From positions 1 to 64,000 of the forward strand of contig NZ_KQ954252.1 of assembly GCF_001519065.1 (NCBI RefSeq): a stretch of 64,000 bases of DNA, written 5' to 3'. Below are positions 61,259-64,000 of this stretch, one piece after another. Under the pieces are notes generated by a model, which searched no databases, had not been told where the DNA came from, and saw nothing but the letters and a program-made list of their open reading frames with translations. The first letter of the stretch is position 1. The number at the start of each line of letters is the position of its first letter. The translations under genes were made by a program, and so were the position numbers. Source of the DNA: Novosphingobium sp. FSW06-99. GTDB lineage: Bacteria > Pseudomonadota > Alphaproteobacteria > Sphingomonadales > Sphingomonadaceae.

Positions 61259-62251
61259 ATGAGCTCCGCGATTCCCCTGATCGATACCTTGCGCGCGCTG
61301 TCCGATCCGACGCGCCTGCGGATCATGCGGCTGCTCGCCAGCATGGAACTGGCGGTGGGCGAATTGGCACAAGTGCTGGGGCAAAGCCAACCGCGCGTGT
61401 CGCGCCATGTCAAGATCCTGTGCGATGCCCGGCTGGCGGAACGTCGCCGCGAAGGGGCCTGGGTGTTCCTCCACGCGGTGGGCAGCCAGTCACGCGGGGC
61501 CGGTCCGTTGGTCGACGCGGTGGCGCACTTGCTGGCCACTGCCGAAGACAGCGATCCGGCGTTCGCCGGGCAATGCGCCGAAGACCGCGCGCATCTCGAC
61601 GCGATTCGCGCCGCGCGCCAGGCCCATGCCCGCGAATGGTTCGACCGGCATGCCGCGCAATGGGACCAGTTGCGCAGCTTGCATATCGACGATGGCCCGG
61701 TCGAATCCGCGCTCGCCGAATTGCTCGGCACCACGGCAGGGCAGGGCGATCTGGGCCGCCTGCTCGATGTCGGCACCGGCACCGGGCGCATGGCCGAACT
61801 GTTTGCGCACAGCGCGCGCCGCATCACCGCGCTCGACCACAGCCCCGATATGCTGCGGCTGGCACGCACCCGGTTGCAGCACTTGCCGGCGGGCAAAGTC
61901 GAGCTGGTACAGGGCGATTTTGCGCAATTGCCGTTTGCCGCGGCCAGTTTCGATACCGTGCTGTTCCACCAGGTGCTGCACTATGCTCAGGCGCCAGAGG
62001 CCGTGCTGGCCGAGGCCGCGCGCGTTACCGCGCCGGGAGGACGCATCGCGATCGTCGATTTCGCCGCGCACGATCGCGAAGATCTGCGCACCCAGCATGC
62101 CCATGCGCGGCTCGGCTTTGCCGATGCGCAGATCGCCGGGCTGTTTGCCGATGCCGGGTTCGAGCCGCAAGCCGAACGCGCGCTGGCGGGCAAAGAGCTG
62201 ATTGTCAAACTGTGGACCGCCACGCGCCGGTCCGGCCGCACACAGGCATGA
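61259..62251 (+). CDS. ArsR-type regulator fused to SAM-dependent methyltransferase (SahR-like)
   Basis: A 330-aa fusion. Residues 1-90 are an ArsR winged helix (LSDPTRLRIMRLLASMELAVGELAQVL, QPRVSRHVKIL). Residues about 150-270 are a class I methyltransferase (LLDVGTGTGRMAEL motif I, LDHSPDMLRLA, DTVLFHQVLHY, GGRIAIVDFA). Such fusions sit with methionine-cycle genes in alphaproteobacteria and respond to SAM/SAH. Whether the methyltransferase half still catalyses or only senses is open. It overlaps metF by 4 bp, and tandem operators lie upstream. Confidence 0.88.
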   Translation: MSSAIPLIDTLRALSDPTRLRIMRLLASMELAVGELAQVLGQSQPRVSRHVKILCDARLAERRREGAWVFLHAVGSQSRGAGPLVDAVAHLLATAEDSDPAFAGQCAEDRAHLDAIRAARQAHAREWFDRHAAQWDQLRSLHIDDGPVESALAELLGTTAGQGDLGRLLDVGTGTGRMAELFAHSARRITALDHSPDMLRLARTRLQHLPAGKVELVQGDFAQLPFAAASFDTVLFHQVLHYAQAPEAVLAEAARVTAPGGRIAIVDFAAHDREDLRTQHAHARLGFADAQIAGLFADAGFEPQAERALAGKELIVKLWTATRRSGRTQA

Positions 62252-63168
62252 TCCCGATGACCGACTGTCTTTCCCCGATCGCTGCCGATGCCCCGCTGTT
62301 TGCCGGGCTGCCGGGCGATATCGCCGTCAGCTTCGAATTCTTTCCGCCCCGGACCGAGGCGATGGATGAGCAACTGTGGGATGCCATCGGCACGCTGGCC
62401 CCGCTCGATCCCGCCTTTGTCTCGGTGACCTATGGCGCGGGTGGATCGACCCGCGAACGCACCCATGCAACGGTCGCCCGGCTGGTGCGCGAAACCGCGC
62501 TGGTGCCGGCCGCGCACCTGACATGCGTCGGGGCGAGCCGGGGCGAAATCGCCGAAATCGCCGATCGCTACTGGGAAGCCGGGGTGCGGCACATCGTTGC
62601 CCTGCGCGGCGATCCGCAGCCGGGCATGGGCGGACAGTTTGCGCCCCATCCCGACGGCTATGCCAATGCCGCCGCGCTGGTGGCGGGGTTGGCCGCGCGC
62701 CACCCGTTCGACCTGTCGGTGGCGGCCTATCCCGAAGGGCATCCCGAATCGCCCAGCCCACAGGCCGATCTCGACAACCTGAAGCGCAAGATCGATGCCG
62801 GGGCGACCCGCGCGATCACCCAGTTCTTCTTTTCGGCGGAAACCTATTTCCGCTTTCTCGATCGCGCACTGGCGGCGGGGATCACCGTGCCGATTCTGCC
62901 TGGCATCATGCCGGTGACCAATCTGGCGGGGATTCGCCGGATGGGTGGCAACACCGCGATCCCGTCCTGGCTGGAGGCGATGTTCACCGGGCTCGACGAT
63001 CGCGCCGGCCCGCGCGCGCTGGTCGCCGCGGTGGTCGCCGCCGATTTGTGCCGCAGGCTCTACGAGGGCGGTGTGCGCGATTTTCACTTCTACACGCTGA
63101 ACCGGGCGGATCAGGCCTTTGCCATCTGCCAGTTGCTCGGTCTGCGTCCCAGGGACAGCCAGTCATGA
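62248..63168 (+). CDS. metF: 5,10-methylenetetrahydrofolate reductase
   Basis: A 306-aa FAD-dependent TIM-barrel enzyme making 5-methyl-THF for methionine synthesis. Motifs: VSFEFFPPRTEAMDEQLW (split: SFEFFPPRTE), VTYGAGGSTRERT, HIVALRGDPQPG, AAYPEGHPESP, ITQFFFSAETYFRF and the C-terminal FHFYTLNRADQA. Starts at ATG 62248 or 62257. It is coupled by 4-bp overlaps to the regulator upstream and metH downstream, giving one operon under the tandem operators. Confidence 0.94.
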   Translation: MIPMTDCLSPIAADAPLFAGLPGDIAVSFEFFPPRTEAMDEQLWDAIGTLAPLDPAFVSVTYGAGGSTRERTHATVARLVRETALVPAAHLTCVGASRGEIAEIADRYWEAGVRHIVALRGDPQPGMGGQFAPHPDGYANAAALVAGLAARHPFDLSVAAYPEGHPESPSPQADLDNLKRKIDAGATRAITQFFFSAETYFRFLDRALAAGITVPILPGIMPVTNLAGIRRMGGNTAIPSWLEAMFTGLDDRAGPRALVAAVVAADLCRRLYEGGVRDFHFYTLNRADQAFAICQLLGLRPRDSQS

Positions 63169-64000
63169 CCATCATCCCCAGCGCCGCGCGCGCCGCGTTT
63201 CTCGAACAGGCGCGGCAACGCATCCTCATCACCGACGGAGCCTTCGGCACAGAAATCCAGCGCTGCGGCCTGACCGAGGCGGACTATGCCGGAACGCTCG
63301 GGCTGAGCCATGACCAGAAGGGCAACAACGACATCCTGGCGCTGAGCGCACCGCATGTGCCCGAGGCGATCCACCGCGCCTATTTCGCCGCCGGGGCGGA
63401 TCTGGCCGAAACCAACACGTTTTCGGCCAATCGCATCAGCCAGGCCGACTATGGCGCCGAACATCTGGTGCGCGACATCAATCTGGCGAGCGCGCGGCTG
63501 GCCCGCCGCGTGGCCGACGAATTCACCGCCGCCGATGGCCGCCCGCGCTTTGTGGCGGGCGCGATCGGGCCGACCAACAAGACGCTGTCGCTCAGCCCCG
63601 ATGTCAACGATCCCGGCTATCGCGAGATCAGTTGGGACCATCTGGTCGATGTCTATGCCGAACAGGCTGAGGCGCTGGTCGAAGGCGGGGCCGATTTCAT
63701 CCTGATCGAAACGGTGTTCGACACGCTGAATGCCAAGGCGGCGGTGATGGCGGTGCGCCGCATCGAGGCGGCGCTGGGCCGTGAAGTGCCGATCATGCTG
63801 TCGATGACGCTGACCGATCTGTCGGGCCGCAACCTGTCGGGCCACACGGTCGAGGCGTTCTGGTATGCCGTGCGCCATGCCCGTCCGCTGACGATCGGGC
63901 TCAATTGCTCGTTCGGCGCGTCGCAATTGCGCCCGCATGTGCGCGTGCTGTCGCAGATCGCCGATGCGCTGATCATGGTCTATCCCAACGCCGGGCTGCC
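63165..64000 (+). CDS. metH: Methionine synthase, homocysteine-binding module (partial, cut by window end)
   Basis: The first 278 codons of a cobalamin-dependent homocysteine methyltransferase. The fold is the (beta-alpha)8 Hcy module: RILITDGAFGTEIQ, AGADLAETNTFSANRISQADYG, GAIGPTNKTLSLSPDVNDPGYR, LIETVFDTLNAKAAV and the first zinc ligand in GLNCSFGA (Cys248, matching Cys247 of E. coli MetH). The remaining zinc cysteines lie beyond the window. Some alphaproteobacteria encode this module as a separate gene from the rest of MetH; which applies cannot be seen. ATG 63165 overlaps the metF stop. Confidence 0.9.
   Translation, partial: MTIIPSAARAAFLEQARQRILITDGAFGTEIQRCGLTEADYAGTLGLSHDQKGNNDILALSAPHVPEAIHRAYFAAGADLAETNTFSANRISQADYGAEHLVRDINLASARLARRVADEFTAADGRPRFVAGAIGPTNKTLSLSPDVNDPGYREISWDHLVDVYAEQAEALVEGGADFILIETVFDTLNAKAAVMAVRRIEAALGREVPIMLSMTLTDLSGRNLSGHTVEAFWYAVRHARPLTIGLNCSFGASQLRPHVRVLSQIADALIMVYPNAGL

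Overview
The window is high-GC chromosomal DNA from an alphaproteobacterium, most likely a sphingomonad (Novosphingobium/Sphingopyxis-like). This is inferred from the gene order dciA/DUF721 - two DsbA-like proteins - smc next to mutY, the fused pabB-pabC gene, the proteobacterial-type gshA, and an ArsR-methyltransferase fusion ahead of metF and metH. Genes are tightly packed, with many 4-bp ATGA overlaps. I saw no rRNA, tRNA, CRISPR array, insertion sequence or phage integrase.

Layout. 1-176 holds hairpins, including a perfect 32-bp inverted repeat. 177-3067 carries an AstD-like aldehyde dehydrogenase and SelO on the minus strand. 3120-8848 carries a hydrolase, a glycosyltransferase, the envelope pair YfgM-like/BamB and an ICMT-like membrane methyltransferase. 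8836-19784 is core housekeeping: gshA, rsmE, ubiA, NAT, smc, two DsbA-like proteins, a DciA-like protein and mutY. 19815-22677 carries a serine hydrolase, nudC and a FrnE-like oxidoreductase.

22.7-28.1 kb is an accessory catabolic block: extradiol dioxygenase, cytochrome P450, glutamine-synthetase-like ligase and HpaE-like aldehyde dehydrogenase. Nested inverted repeats lie on both sides. 28.1-31 kb holds htpG and a pfkB-type kinase. 31.1-36.7 kb is a surface-glycan block with a GT2 enzyme, GtrA and three large multi-pass proteins. 36.7-43.1 kb returns to core genes: DUF1244, pyk, lysE, yggS, a thiE-like gene and ftsK.

43.1-45.4 kb is an accessory patch. It contains a small zinc-ribbon-like protein, a distinctly AT-rich regulator with an OmpR-type winged helix but no visible phospho-acceptor aspartate, and palindromes upstream of it. 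45.4-45.57 kb is another large hairpin repeat. 45.6-50.4 kb carries a thioesterase, oligopeptidase B, aminopeptidase P and a VOC protein. 50.6-53.6 kb is a signalling operon: a His-rich EF-hand exported protein, a response regulator and a sensor kinase. 53.7-60.5 kb carries an M1 aminopeptidase, pabBC, an aminotransferase, an RluA-type pseudouridine synthase and arfB. Two small lipoproteins follow. The window closes with the SahR-like regulator/methyltransferase, metF and the start of metH, preceded by two tandem palindromic operators 30 bp apart.

The most interesting points are the glutamine-synthetase/P450/meta-cleavage block between repeats, the pseudo-receiver regulator, the EF-hand/two-component module, the tandem operators before the methionine-cycle operon, and the AstD homologue that has lost its oxyanion-hole asparagine.
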